Origin: Bradyrhizobium sp. CCBAU 51765
GTDB lineage: Bacteria > Pseudomonadota > Alphaproteobacteria > Rhizobiales > Xanthobacteraceae
DNA length: 64,000 nt
NCBI RefSeq assembly: GCF_015291725.1
Contig: NZ_CP030038.1
Location: 5,693,001-5,757,000, forward strand
Direction: 5' to 3'
The translations under genes and the position numbers were made by a program. The notes below the pieces were generated by a model that worked only from the letters and a program-made list of their open reading frames with translations, did no database searches and was not told where the DNA came from. Below, piece after piece: positions 25,175 through 34,082 of the stretch (within the stretch, counting starts at the first letter, position 1; each line of letters opens with the position of its first letter).

Positions 25175-26820
25175 CATCCATCACGACTTCGGTGATCGAT
25201 ACGCCCCTGCGGCGCTCGGTCGAACGGACTTGCGACGATCTCGCCATGCTGGTGCTGGCTGCGGTCGCCGTCATCGCAGGCTTGACGTTCCGCGACTACG
25301 GGCTCGGCTGGGACGACTACACCCACGCCGAATACGCCGACCTACTGCTGCGCATGTTCGGTTCCGGCTTCAAGGACACCGCGGCGCTCTCCTTCGCCAA
25401 TCTCTACATGTATGGCGGCGGCTTCGACATGGTCGCGGCCCTCCTCCACAAGGTCATCCCGCTCGAACTGTTCGAGACGCGCCGCCTGGTCGGCGCCATC
25501 GTCGGCGTGATCGGCCTTGCGGTGACGTGGCGGCTCGGCCGCCGCGTCGGCGGACCTCTTGCGGGTCTTGCCTCGCTCCTGCTGCTCGCGCTCTGCCCGA
25601 TCTTCTACGGCCACATGTTCATGAACCCGAAGGATGCGCCCTTCGCGGTAGCCATGATCATCCTGATGCTCGGCCTCGTCCGTCTCGCCGAGGAATATCC
25701 GCGGCCGTCGCCGCGCACAGTCCTCATCGTCGGCCTGGGTGCCGGTCTTTCGCTGGGCTGCCGCATTCTCGGCGGGCTCGCACTCGTCTACGCCGTGCTC
25801 GGCTTCATACCGCTGCTGCTGGAGGAACTGCGCACTGAGGGTTTGCGCGAGTCGGTCCGCCGCTTTGCCCATGTCGTCTATGTGCTGCTGCCCGGCCTCG
25901 TGCTCGGCTATCTCGTGATGGGCCTGATCTGGCCGTGGTCGATCATGGAGCCCGGCAATCCCTTCGACGCGCTGACCTACTTCTCGCATTTCTTCGAGAA
26001 GCCGTGGAAGGAGATGTTCGACGGCGCGATCGTGTCGGTGCCCGACATGCCCTGGTCCTATCTGCCGACGCTGTTCGCACTGCAGCTGCCGGAGGTGATG
26101 CTGGTGCTGACCGCCGGCGCCGTGTTCAGCACCTTCGCCATGTTGCCGCGACGCGGGGTTCCGGCGCGCCGCAAGACCATCCTCTTGATGCTGACGCTGG
26201 CTGCGACCCTGCCGCTCGCGATCGCGATGGTGAAGCGCCCGGCGTTGTACAACGGCATCCGTCATTTCGTCTTCGTGATCCCGCCGATGGCGGTGCTCGG
26301 CGGCGTCGCGTTCGCCTGGGCCATGGAGCGCCTGCGCGCCAATCACCGCACCTGGCAGCCGGTCGTGCTCGCCACCTTCTGCTTCGGCCTCGCGCTGTCG
26401 CTCGCCGAGATGATCCGGCTGCACCCCTACCAATACACGCATTTCAACCATATCGCCGGGACCGTTCGCGGCGCCGACGACCGCTTCATGCTGGACTATT
26501 GGGGCCTCGCCCTGAAGCAGGCCTCCGACGAATTGCGCGAGCAGCTCGTCGAACGCCAGGAAGTGCCGCCCAGCAACCGCAAATGGAAGGTCGCGGTCTG
26601 CGGCCCGCAACGCCCGGCCCAGGTCGCGCTCGGGCCCGACTTCACCATCGGCTGGGATTCCAACGCGGCCGATTTCGCCATGACGCTCGGCGAGTTCTAC
26701 TGCAAGGGCCTCACCGCGCCCGTCATGGTCGAGATCAAGCGCGACGACGTGGTGTTCGCCCGCGTCTACGACATCCGCGGCCGCGCCATTTCCGGCCTGC
26801 TGTCGATCCCGGCGCCGTAA
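25171..26820 (+). CDS. GT-C fold membrane glycosyltransferase (GT39/PMT-like)
   Basis: A 549-residue polytopic protein with about ten to eleven transmembrane helices. The first periplasmic loop has the acidic catalytic pair of GT-C enzymes (GLGWDDYTHAEYADLL), and a family-like PKDAPFAVAM loop follows. The C-terminal 130 residues are soluble. Such enzymes use polyprenyl-phosphate sugars to modify lipids, glycans or proteins in the periplasm; acceptor and sugar are unknown. The next plus-strand gene is 208 bases away, so it is probably monocistronic. Confidence 0.82.
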   Translation: MTSITTSVIDTPLRRSVERTCDDLAMLVLAAVAVIAGLTFRDYGLGWDDYTHAEYADLLLRMFGSGFKDTAALSFANLYMYGGGFDMVAALLHKVIPLELFETRRLVGAIVGVIGLAVTWRLGRRVGGPLAGLASLLLLALCPIFYGHMFMNPKDAPFAVAMIILMLGLVRLAEEYPRPSPRTVLIVGLGAGLSLGCRILGGLALVYAVLGFIPLLLEELRTEGLRESVRRFAHVVYVLLPGLVLGYLVMGLIWPWSIMEPGNPFDALTYFSHFFEKPWKEMFDGAIVSVPDMPWSYLPTLFALQLPEVMLVLTAGAVFSTFAMLPRRGVPARRKTILLMLTLAATLPLAIAMVKRPALYNGIRHFVFVIPPMAVLGGVAFAWAMERLRANHRTWQPVVLATFCFGLALSLAEMIRLHPYQYTHFNHIAGTVRGADDRFMLDYWGLALKQASDELREQLVERQEVPPSNRKWKVAVCGPQRPAQVALGPDFTIGWDSNAADFAMTLGEFYCKGLTAPVMVEIKRDDVVFARVYDIRGRAISGLLSIPAP

Positions 26821-27028
26821 TTTCCTTCCCCGGTCTCCGGGCTGCACAAGAACAACGCAGTCGTGGCCTGGATGAGCGCCACACATCCGGGACCTTCGGG
26901 GCAGCCGCGCCTATCCCTTGCGCTCATGCGGGCTACGCTGAACTGCCGCGCTTTTGGCCGTCTTGCTGCCAGCCCGCAGCAAGAATAGGTTTGCGCCCCG
27001 CAACAACGATGTTTCGGAGAGATCAGCC

Positions 27029-27808
27029 ATGTCGCCAGCGGAAGCGCGCCTCAGGGAAGTGCCGTCGAACATGACGGAGGCGGAGTGGCAGCAACGGGTC
27101 AATCTCGCGGCCTGCTATCGCCTTGTTGCGCTGTACGGCTGGGACGATCTGGTCGACACCCACATCTCCGCGCGCGTGCCCGGTCCCGACCATCACTTCC
27201 TCATCAACCCCTACGGGCTGATGTTCGAGGAAATCACGGCCTCGAGCCTCGTCAAGGTCGACCTGCACGGCAACCAGCTCTCCGAGAGCGAATACAGCAT
27301 CAACCCGGCCGGCTTCACCATCCATTCGGCGATCCACGAGGTGCGCGAGGACGCGATCTGCGTGCTGCATCTCCACACGCTCGACGGCACCGCGGTGTCG
27401 AGCAGCGCCGAAGGCCTGCTGCCGCTGAACCAGACTGCCCAGCTCGTCACCCACGATCTCGCCTATCACGACTATGAAGGCATTGCGCTCGACCACGACG
27501 AGCGGCCGCGGCTGCAGAAGGATCTCGGCGACCACAACCACATGCTCCTGCGCAACCACGGCACGCTCACGGTCGGCCGCTCGGTCGCCTCCGCCTTCGA
27601 GCGCATGTATCACCTCGAGCGCGCCTGTTCGATGCAGGTGCGCACGCGCGCGCTGGGCACGCCGATCTATCCGGTCGACGATATCGCGATCGACAAGAAC
27701 ACCGAGCTGCTGTCGAATCGCGACCGCGCCGAGTTGCGCGCCACCAACCTGGTGTGGCCGCCCTTGCTGCGCAAGCTCGACCGCGTCAATCCCGGCTACA
27801 GGTCTTGA
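27029..27808 (+). CDS. Class II aldolase/adducin family protein
   Basis: A 259-residue protein of the class II aldolase/adducin fold. Zinc-binding His residues are seen in CVLHLHTLDG and LRNHGTLT, and the substrate-phosphate region in DTHISARV and LINPYGLMFEEIT. The ATG at 27029 has a GGAGAG site at 9 bases. Adducin-like members often lack proven aldolase activity; the substrate is unknown. A perfect intrinsic terminator follows 57 bases after the stop. Confidence 0.88.
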   Translation: MSPAEARLREVPSNMTEAEWQQRVNLAACYRLVALYGWDDLVDTHISARVPGPDHHFLINPYGLMFEEITASSLVKVDLHGNQLSESEYSINPAGFTIHSAIHEVREDAICVLHLHTLDGTAVSSSAEGLLPLNQTAQLVTHDLAYHDYEGIALDHDERPRLQKDLGDHNHMLLRNHGTLTVGRSVASAFERMYHLERACSMQVRTRALGTPIYPVDDIAIDKNTELLSNRDRAELRATNLVWPPLLRKLDRVNPGYRS

Positions 27809-27865
27809 GATATTTTGGATCCGGTGTAGAGTAGCGCCCAACGAACCTCTACGCCTTTTGGAATG

Positions 27866-27895
27866 AAACGCCGCCCAATCCCGGGCGGCGTTTTT
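27866..27895 (+). terminator. Intrinsic terminator after the class II aldolase gene
   Basis: AAACGCCGCCC (27866-27876) pairs perfectly with GGGCGGCGTTT (27883-27893) around a 6-base loop, followed by a run of T to 27895. Confidence 0.9.
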
Positions 27896-27919
27896 ATTTG
27901 GTGCGGCGGCCTCTCCGCT

Positions 27920-28006
27920 CGTCATTGCGAGGAGCCCTTGCGACGAAGCAATCCAGAGTGTTTCCGCGGAGGGATTCTGGATTGCTTCGCTGCGCTCGCA
28001 ATGACG
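27920..28006. repeat. Palindromic intergenic repeat, family B
   Basis: CGTCATTGCGAG...GCAATCCAGA on the left and TCTGGATTGC...CTCGCAATGACG on the right form a long inverted repeat. Each arm is itself a hairpin (TTGC...GCAA). The type is, from memory, abundant in Bradyrhizobiaceae. Confidence 0.8.
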
Positions 28007-28031
28007 GGGAGAGAGTAGCGGATGAAGCTCT

Positions 28032-28129
28032 CGTAGCGTGGGCAAAGCGCCGCGTGCCCACGTCTTGTTCCTTCGCAATCTCCGAGAGATGGTGGGCACG
28101 GCGCTTTGCGCCTTTGCCCCACCCTACGA
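28032..28129. repeat. Palindromic repeat family A, copy 2
   Basis: Same element as at 23346-23441, with left arm GTAGCGTGGGCAAAGCGC...CGTGCCCACG and right arm ATGGTGGGCACG...TTTGCCCCACCCTACG. It lies 26 bases after the family B repeat and ends 11 bases before the dipeptidase stop. Confidence 0.8.
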
Positions 28130-28139
28130 CGCCGTGCCG

Positions 28140-29534
28140 TTATTTCACCTCCGCCAGCGCGGCGAGGATGCGGGCCCAGGAGCGGATGCCCTTCTGGAAG
28201 CTCCGCAGGTCGTATTTCTCGTTCGGCGAGTGGATATTGTCGTCGTCGAGGCCAAAGCCCACCAGCAGCGAGTCGAGGCCCAACGTGCGCTTGAAGTCGG
28301 CGACGATTGGAATCGAGGCGCCCGAGCCCATCAGCACGGTCTCCTTGCCCCACTCCTCGGCCAGCGCCTTGCCGGCGGCGGCGAGCGGCTTCATGGTCCA
28401 GTCGAGCGCGACCGCAGGCGCGGCGGAATGGTCGCCGAACTCGACCTTGCAGTCGCCGGGAATGCGCGCCGATACGTAATCGCGGAAGGCCTTGCGGATT
28501 CTCGCGGGATCCTGGCCCTGCACGAGGCGGAACGACACCTTGGCCGAAGCATGTGACGGGATCACGGTCTTGGAGCCTTCGCCGATATAGCCGCCCCAGA
28601 TGCCGTTGACGTCGCAGGTCGGACGCGTCGAGGCCTGCTCGACCAGGAGCCTGCCCTTCTCGCCAGCCGGGAGCGACAGCCCGACCGGCTTGAGGAAGGT
28701 CTCGGGGGTGAAATCGAGCTTCTTCCACTGCTCAAGGATGTCAGGCGGCGTCTCCTTCACGCCGTCATAGAAGCCGGGAATGGTGATGCGGTTGTCGTCG
28801 TCGAACAGGCCGCCCAGAATTTTCGTGAGCACCCGGATCGGGTTCATCGCGGTGCCGCCGAACACGCCGGAATGCAAATCGCGGTTGGCTGCGGTGATCT
28901 TCAGCTCTTCATAGAGCAGGCCACGCAGCGAGGTCGTGATCGCCGGCGTGTTGGGATCCCACATGCCGGTGTCGCAGACCAGAACGTAGTCTGCCTTGAA
29001 CTCGTGCTTGTTGGCCTCGATGAAGGGCACGAAATTCTTCGAGCCGACCTCCTCCTCGCCTTCGATCAGGAAGGTGACGTCGACCGGCAGCGAGCCCGTC
29101 ACCTTCTTCCAGGCGCGGCAAGCCTCGACGAAGGTCATCACCTGCCCCTTGTCGTCCTCGGCGCCTCGGGCGACGATGATCTTGCGGCCGTCGGCATGAT
29201 CCGCGACAACGGGCTCGAACGGCGGACGATGCCAGAGATCGAGCGGATCGACCGGCTGCACGTCGTAATGGCCGTAGAACAGCACGTGCGGCCGCCCGCC
29301 CGCTCCGGTCCTGCCGACGACGGCGGGATGGCCCGCGGTCGGCCTCACCTCGGTCGCGACGCCGAAGCTGGCGATGTCCTTGGCGAGATGCTCGGCCGCA
29401 GCCTTGCAATCATCCGCGAAGGCCGGATCGGCCGAGATCGACTTGATCCGCAACAACGAGAACAGGCGCTCCAGGCTGTTGTCGAAATCCTTGTCGATAT
29501 GGTCGAGCACGGATTGAAGCTGCGTGTTGGACAT
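28140..29534 (-). CDS. M20-family metallo-dipeptidase
   Basis: A 464-residue M20/M25/M40 peptidase. Metal and catalytic residues are visible: YGHYDVQPVDP (His and Asp), EDDKGQ (bridging Asp and following Lys/Gly), GEEEVGS (catalytic Glu and ligand) and DTGMWD. The lid or dimerisation domain follows (ANRDLHSGVFGG). A His near the C-terminus (DDDNIHSPNEKY) completes the site. Cytoplasmic peptide or acylated amino-acid hydrolysis is expected. The 24-base gap to the upstream glycosyltransferase-like gene suggests co-transcription. Confidence 0.93.
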   Translation of the reverse strand: MSNTQLQSVLDHIDKDFDNSLERLFSLLRIKSISADPAFADDCKAAAEHLAKDIASFGVATEVRPTAGHPAVVGRTGAGGRPHVLFYGHYDVQPVDPLDLWHRPPFEPVVADHADGRKIIVARGAEDDKGQVMTFVEACRAWKKVTGSLPVDVTFLIEGEEEVGSKNFVPFIEANKHEFKADYVLVCDTGMWDPNTPAITTSLRGLLYEELKITAANRDLHSGVFGGTAMNPIRVLTKILGGLFDDDNRITIPGFYDGVKETPPDILEQWKKLDFTPETFLKPVGLSLPAGEKGRLLVEQASTRPTCDVNGIWGGYIGEGSKTVIPSHASAKVSFRLVQGQDPARIRKAFRDYVSARIPGDCKVEFGDHSAAPAVALDWTMKPLAAAGKALAEEWGKETVLMGSGASIPIVADFKRTLGLDSLLVGFGLDDDNIHSPNEKYDLRSFQKGIRSWARILAALAEVK

Positions 29535-29558
29535 TGTGGTGTTCCTGATTGCGGGGTC

Positions 29559-30914
29559 TCAAGGTGTCTCCGCTTTTAACGCCGGCGCGGCCTCGGAGCC
29601 AGCCGCAACCGGCGGATGCCGGATGTGCCAGGCGAGGCACCCTGCGAGGACGGCCGTCGCAGCGAGGTTGTTGCCACAGGCCTGGATGACCTTGGGAAAC
29701 CACGGCAGCGACAGCAGCATGAGGATGCCGGCGGCGCCCAAAGCGAGCCAGGTTCCCAGGCGCACATGTGCCCGCACGTCGAAGGCGGCGCGATGCATCA
29801 GCACCGTCATCGGGAAGAACAGCCACATGAAGTAGTATTGCCGCGCCAGCGGCGAGGCCACCGTCATCAGGCAAAACAGGATGCCGAGCTCCTCGGCATC
29901 CGAGCGCTCGGTCCGCTGCGCCTCCCGCGGCATGATCGCGACGAAGCCGAGCCCGAGCAGTGCCGACAGCGCCAGCACGATCCAGTTCGCCGTCCGGTAA
30001 TCGACGTCGATCACGTTCATCGTCCGCGGCGGCTTGTTGCGATCGTCCTGATTGTAGTTGATCGGACGGACCAGGCGATGCGTGACGGCAATGAGGGACT
30101 GGTTGACCCATGACCAGTTCTGCTCCGCGCGCTGGCCAAAGCCCTTTTCCGAGCTCGTCCCGACCATGCCCTGATACCAGACCGCAAGCTCGGCCGCATT
30201 GCGCTCGAAACCGCGGATCGGCGCCGGCACGACATAGAGCAGGATGCCGGTGAAGGCGATCGTGCTGACGAGGGCGGCCCACTTCCGCCGCCAGAGCAGA
30301 TAGGGCAGCACAGCGATCGGAAACACCTTGATGGCGGCGGCGAGCGCGAACAGGAAGCCGGCGAGCCACGCCCGCTGATGCCGCAGGCTCCAGAAGCCAT
30401 AGAGCATCATCGCGAGCAGGACGAGATTCGGCTGGCCCAGATCGAACATGTCGAACACGAAGGCCACGGTGACCAGGACCGGCAGCGCTTCCAGCCAGCG
30501 GCCAGGCTTGCGGTGCGAGCCGGCCATGACTTGGGAGAGCGTCCCGGTGTACCACCACGCCAGAGCATTCAAGATCGACAGGACGACATAGAGCGGGATT
30601 TTGCCGAACCAGGTCGGGATCGCCAGCAGGATCGCGGGGAGCGGTGGATAGATGAAGTCGAAATAGTCGCGGGCCGTGGCAGGATAGAGCGGCCCATCCT
30701 GCAAGACCTGCTGTCCGGCCCAATACCAGAGCACGTAATCCTTGGTCTTGCCGTGGCCGAAGATCTCGGGGACGAGCACGTCAGCCGTCAGGAGGACGCA
30801 GCAGAACAGAAAAAGCAGATCCAGCGGCGCACGCGGCGACGGACGTCTCGGCGCATCAGGCTTGGCTAAGGGGGCGGGCGGGGTCACGAGGCGGGGGTCC
30901 GGTGCGGCGACCAA
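29559..30914 (-). CDS. DUF2029/GT87-type polytopic glycosyltransferase
   Basis: A protein of up to 451 residues with about ten to eleven transmembrane helices and the DUF2029 / GT87 arrangement: a first loop with an acidic residue (KTKDYVLWYWAGQQVL, YFDFIYPPLPA), a DLGQPNLVLLAMM loop and FPIAVLPYLLWRRKW. Family members are polyprenyl-phosphate-mannose-dependent transferases in actinobacteria; the role in this group is unproven. The first start is TTG; a GTG at 30887 is an alternative. It lies upstream of the dipeptidase. Confidence 0.8.
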   Translation of the reverse strand: MVAAPDPRLVTPPAPLAKPDAPRRPSPRAPLDLLFLFCCVLLTADVLVPEIFGHGKTKDYVLWYWAGQQVLQDGPLYPATARDYFDFIYPPLPAILLAIPTWFGKIPLYVVLSILNALAWWYTGTLSQVMAGSHRKPGRWLEALPVLVTVAFVFDMFDLGQPNLVLLAMMLYGFWSLRHQRAWLAGFLFALAAAIKVFPIAVLPYLLWRRKWAALVSTIAFTGILLYVVPAPIRGFERNAAELAVWYQGMVGTSSEKGFGQRAEQNWSWVNQSLIAVTHRLVRPINYNQDDRNKPPRTMNVIDVDYRTANWIVLALSALLGLGFVAIMPREAQRTERSDAEELGILFCLMTVASPLARQYYFMWLFFPMTVLMHRAAFDVRAHVRLGTWLALGAAGILMLLSLPWFPKVIQACGNNLAATAVLAGCLAWHIRHPPVAAGSEAAPALKAETP

Positions 30915-31043
30915 ACAGGACGTAGCAGACCCGCGGGGGCTTGGAGAGCCCTATCACCTGAATGTGTGCAACGTTCGGTCCCTCGATCGAGGGACAGGTC
31001 GATGAGCTCGGCGGACGAATTGCCTTCCCGTCGGGCGTCCTGC

Positions 31044-32666
31044 CTACCGCCGCAGCAATCCACCGAGCGCGCCGCGGACCAGCGTGCGGCCGATCGAGCC
31101 CCCGAGCTGGCCACCGACCGACTTGCCGATATTGGCGGCCATCCCGCCGATCACCTGGTTGGTGACCGATCGCGTCACGTCCCGCGCAATGACCTGGCCG
31201 GTCGACAGACGCCCTCGCTTGACGTTGGTGCCGAAGATGGTGCCGACGATCGAGCCGATCTGGCCCAGGATGCCGCCGCCGCTTCCGCCCGCTGGACTGT
31301 CCGCCGTGGCCGCGGTGTCGGCGATGCGCTTCTGGAGCATCTCGTAGGCGGATTCGGAATCGACGGCGGTATCGTATTTGCCCTTTACCGGGCTCCTGCT
31401 CATGATCGCCTTGCGCTCCTCGGGCGTGATCGACCCGATCCGCGCCGTCGGCGGCCGGATCATCACCCGCTCCACCATCGACGGCGTGCCGTTGCCCTCG
31501 AGGAAGGACACCAGCGCCTCGCCCTTGCCGAGCTCCGTGATCACCTTGGCGGTGTCGAGCTTCGGGTTGGGCCGGAAGGTCTGCGCCGCAGCGGCGACCG
31601 CCTTCTGGTCGCGCGGTGTGAAGGCGCGCAGCGCATGCTGCACGCGACCGCCCAACTGGGCCAACACTTTGTCCGGAACGTCGATCGGATTCTGCGTGAC
31701 GAAATAGACGCCGACGCCCTTGGAACGGATCAGACGAACCACCTGCTCGATCTTGTCCATCAACGCCTTCGGCGCATCGTTGAACAGCAGATGCGCCTCG
31801 TCGAAAAAGAACACAAGTTTTGGCTTCGGCAGATCGCCGGCCTCCGGCAATTCCTCAAACAACTCCGACAGCAACCACAACAGGAAGGTAGCGTAGAGCC
31901 TGGGGCTCTCCATCAGCTTGTCGGCAACCAGAATGTTGACCATGCCGCGACCGTCGCTATCGGTCTTCATGAAGTCCTTCAGCTCCAGTGCCGGCTCACC
32001 GAAGAATTTCGCTCCGCCCTGGTTTTCCAGCACCAGCAGCTGGCGTTGAATGGTTCCAACCGTCGCCTTGCTGACATTGCCGAAGCTCTGCGCGGCCTTG
32101 CGGATCTCGGCTAACGGATCTTCCTCAGCATCCGGTCCCTTCTTGCCGCTGGCGGGAACGATCGCATCCAACAGCGATCGCAGATCCTTCATGTCCAGCA
32201 ATGGCAGGCCATTCTCGTCCGCGATGCGGAATGCGACGTTGAGAACCCCTTCCTGCACCTCGTTCAGATCGAGCATCCGCGCCAGCAGTAGCGGCCCCAT
32301 TTCGGTGACGGTGGCGCGGACCGGATGTCCCTGCTCGCCGAACACGTCCCAGAACACGGTCGAGAACTGGTCCGGCTGAAAATTGAGACCCATGTCGCCG
32401 GCGCGCTTGAGAATGAAGTCTTTGGCCTCGCCGACTTCCGAGATTCCGGACAGGTCGCCTTTGATGTCGGCCGCGAATACGGGAACACCGGCGCGCGCAA
32501 ATCCTTCCGCCATCACTTGAAGCGACACGGTCTTGCCGGTTCCGGTCGCGCCCGTGACGAGGCCGTGGCGATTGGCGAGCGCCAGCGTCAGCCATGCCTG
32601 CTCGTCTCCCTTGCCGACGAAAATCTTGTCGTCGGTATCGCCGAGCTTGCTGTCGTGTGCGGTCAT
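31044..32666 (-). CDS. HerA-like / DUF853 (YjgR) ATPase
   Basis: A 540-residue P-loop ATPase of the HerA-FtsK class, DUF853/YjgR family. The Walker A motif GATGTGKT is at residues 39-46, Walker B is VFFFDEAHLL and a sensor-like TQNP follows; an Arg-finger region lies at RAFTPRDQKAV. The C-terminus is a Gly-rich, zipper-like tail (GGMAANIGKSVGGQLGGSIG). Unlike defence-linked HerA proteins, no NurA or Sir2 gene is adjacent. Its substrate, DNA or a protein, is not known. Confidence 0.9.
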   Translation of the reverse strand: MTAHDSKLGDTDDKIFVGKGDEQAWLTLALANRHGLVTGATGTGKTVSLQVMAEGFARAGVPVFAADIKGDLSGISEVGEAKDFILKRAGDMGLNFQPDQFSTVFWDVFGEQGHPVRATVTEMGPLLLARMLDLNEVQEGVLNVAFRIADENGLPLLDMKDLRSLLDAIVPASGKKGPDAEEDPLAEIRKAAQSFGNVSKATVGTIQRQLLVLENQGGAKFFGEPALELKDFMKTDSDGRGMVNILVADKLMESPRLYATFLLWLLSELFEELPEAGDLPKPKLVFFFDEAHLLFNDAPKALMDKIEQVVRLIRSKGVGVYFVTQNPIDVPDKVLAQLGGRVQHALRAFTPRDQKAVAAAAQTFRPNPKLDTAKVITELGKGEALVSFLEGNGTPSMVERVMIRPPTARIGSITPEERKAIMSRSPVKGKYDTAVDSESAYEMLQKRIADTAATADSPAGGSGGGILGQIGSIVGTIFGTNVKRGRLSTGQVIARDVTRSVTNQVIGGMAANIGKSVGGQLGGSIGRTLVRGALGGLLRR

Positions 32667-33011
32667 TATTCTCTCTGATCTCTCTGCCGAGTTTCGCGTA
32701 TTGAAACTCGAATGCGCCAGTTCCGTAGTTTAACGCATGTCGCATACCGATTAAAACCGTTCAACGCGCCCCGAGCATGCGACATTGTCGGACACAAATG
32801 GACGACATCAGCCGAAAGTAGGAACCAGGTATTCGCAGCGCGGCATTTTTTTGCCGATTCGATCTCGGCTCTTGCACGGCTGCAACACTTTTCGCGCGTT
32901 CGAGGATGAATCGCGACCGCGCGTGCGTTCATCGCTTGAATTTCACATCACACCGGCTCAAGATCGTTTTTCGAAAGCAATACTCCGGCGTGCAACCGGC
33001 TGAGGGGCCTT
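32667..33011. other. Divergent intergenic region, 345 bases
   Basis: No gene is seen between the HerA-like gene and the DUF2267-like gene. A perfect 7-bp inverted repeat GAGTTTC (32689-32695) / GAAACTC (32703-32709) lies 23 bases upstream of the HerA start codon and could be an operator. The region near 32740-32760 is AT-rich. No consensus promoter is recognised. Confidence 0.4.
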
Positions 33012-33377
33012 ATGGACGAGCTGATCGGACGGCTGGCGGCAAACGCCAGCATAGATGGTGCTGTCGCTGAAAAAACCGTCGGCATTATCCTGGGCTTCCT
33101 CCGCAGCGAGGGTCCTTCCGAGAGCGTGCAGGCCCTGATCGACCAGATCCCAGGAGCGGAAGCTGCAATCGAGGCGTCCAGGAGCGGCGGCGGCCTGTCG
33201 CGGCTGATGGGCGGCGGCTTGATGGCGGTCGGCACGCGCCTGATGGGCCTGGGACTGGGCATGTCCGATATTCAAAAGGTCGCCCGTGAACTTTTCCGCT
33301 ACGGGCGAGACAAAATCGGAGCGGATCAGATGGGCAAGATCATCGCTGGGACTCCGGGCCTCAGCCAGTTCGCCTGA
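33012..33377 (+). CDS. DUF2267-like small protein
   Basis: A 121-residue helical protein (DELIGRLAANASID...VGIILGFLRSEGPSESVQALID) with a Gly/Met-rich centre (SRLMGGGLMAVGTRLMGLGLGMS). The pattern resembles DUF2267, but that assignment is tentative. The next gene begins 25 bases after its stop, so the two are probably one unit. Function unknown. Confidence 0.65.
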   Translation: MDELIGRLAANASIDGAVAEKTVGIILGFLRSEGPSESVQALIDQIPGAEAAIEASRSGGGLSRLMGGGLMAVGTRLMGLGLGMSDIQKVARELFRYGRDKIGADQMGKIIAGTPGLSQFA

Positions 33378-33402
33378 AGCCACGCATTTCACACCGAGTG
33401 TC

Positions 33403-33810
33403 ATGACATATCCAATCTCCGAGATTGAGGGCCTGTCGACCTTTGCAGCCAACAAGTTGAAGGCGCAAGGAATCCGCACCACCGACGCGCTGCTCGAGGC
33501 GGCCTCGACCGTGAAGGGCCGCAAGGCGCTTTCCGCCAAGACGGGCATCAGCGAGCAGTCGCTGCTGGAATGGGCCAACGTCTCCGACTACATGCGCATT
33601 CCCGGCATGGGCAAGGCCAAGGTCGGCCTGGTCCGCGCCGCCGGCGTCACCACCGTGCGCGAGCTCGCCTATCGAAATCCCGCAAGGCTTGCCCAGAGCA
33701 TGCGCGAAGCCAACGAGAAGAAGAAGCTCGTCCGCATCCTGCCTTCCGAGAAATCGGTCGGCGACATCATCGCCAAGGCCAAGAAGCTGCCGCCGAAGAT
33801 CACGTATTAG
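33403..33810 (+). CDS. DUF4332 protein with helix-hairpin-helix motifs
   Basis: A 135-residue protein made of two helix-hairpin-helix-like units (EIEGLSTFAANKLKAQGIRTTDALLE; IPGMGKAKVGLVRAAGVTTVRELA), the DUF4332 pattern. Such motifs bind DNA or RNA without sequence specificity, so a nucleic-acid role is plausible. The C-terminus is Lys-rich. The start at ATG 33403 avoids overlapping the preceding gene. Confidence 0.8.
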   Translation: MTYPISEIEGLSTFAANKLKAQGIRTTDALLEAASTVKGRKALSAKTGISEQSLLEWANVSDYMRIPGMGKAKVGLVRAAGVTTVRELAYRNPARLAQSMREANEKKKLVRILPSEKSVGDIIAKAKKLPPKITY

Positions 33811-33890
33811 GGCGGACGTCTTGGCATTGGGCGAGCCGAGCGGCCTTCGGCATTTGCCCAACGGGCAATGATGCCTGCTCAAACTCCGCG

Positions 33891-33990
33891 GTCATACTCC
33901 GCGAAAGCGGAGTATCCAGTACGCCGCATCTTCTCCGTATCACGGCACGGTCTCTGGAATACTGGATTGCCCGCTTTCGCGGGCAATGAC
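33891..33990. repeat. Bipartite palindromic repeat with compensatory stems, family C
   Basis: Two arms of 31 bases, 33891-33921 and the reverse complement of 33960-33990, align as GTCAT-stem-loop-ATCCAGTA. Arm 1 folds as TACTCCGC-GAAA-GCGGAGTA (33895-33914). Arm 2 folds as ATTGCCCGC-TTTC-GCGGGCAAT (33966-33987). The stems differ from each other at three base pairs, each change being compensated on the other side. Confidence 0.85.
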
Positions 33991-34082
33991 AGCGAAAGCA
34001 TGCGATACCCTGCCCAACCCTCCGCACCACCCACCCCACTCCCGCCTTGAATCCCCCCTTCCCGCCCGCTAAAGCCACCCGC

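Noticed and set aside
27904..28135. Repeats taken as a CRISPR array
   Set aside because: They are inverted palindromic elements, not direct repeats with regular spacers.
31044..32666. HerA-like gene as part of an anti-phage HerA/Sir2 or HerA/NurA system
   Set aside because: The sequence fits DUF853/YjgR, and no Sir2, DUF4297 or nuclease gene is adjacent.
32712..32909. 65-codon plus-strand frame in the intergenic region upstream of the DUF2267-like gene
   Set aside because: No ribosome-binding site and no coding character; composition resembles non-coding DNA.
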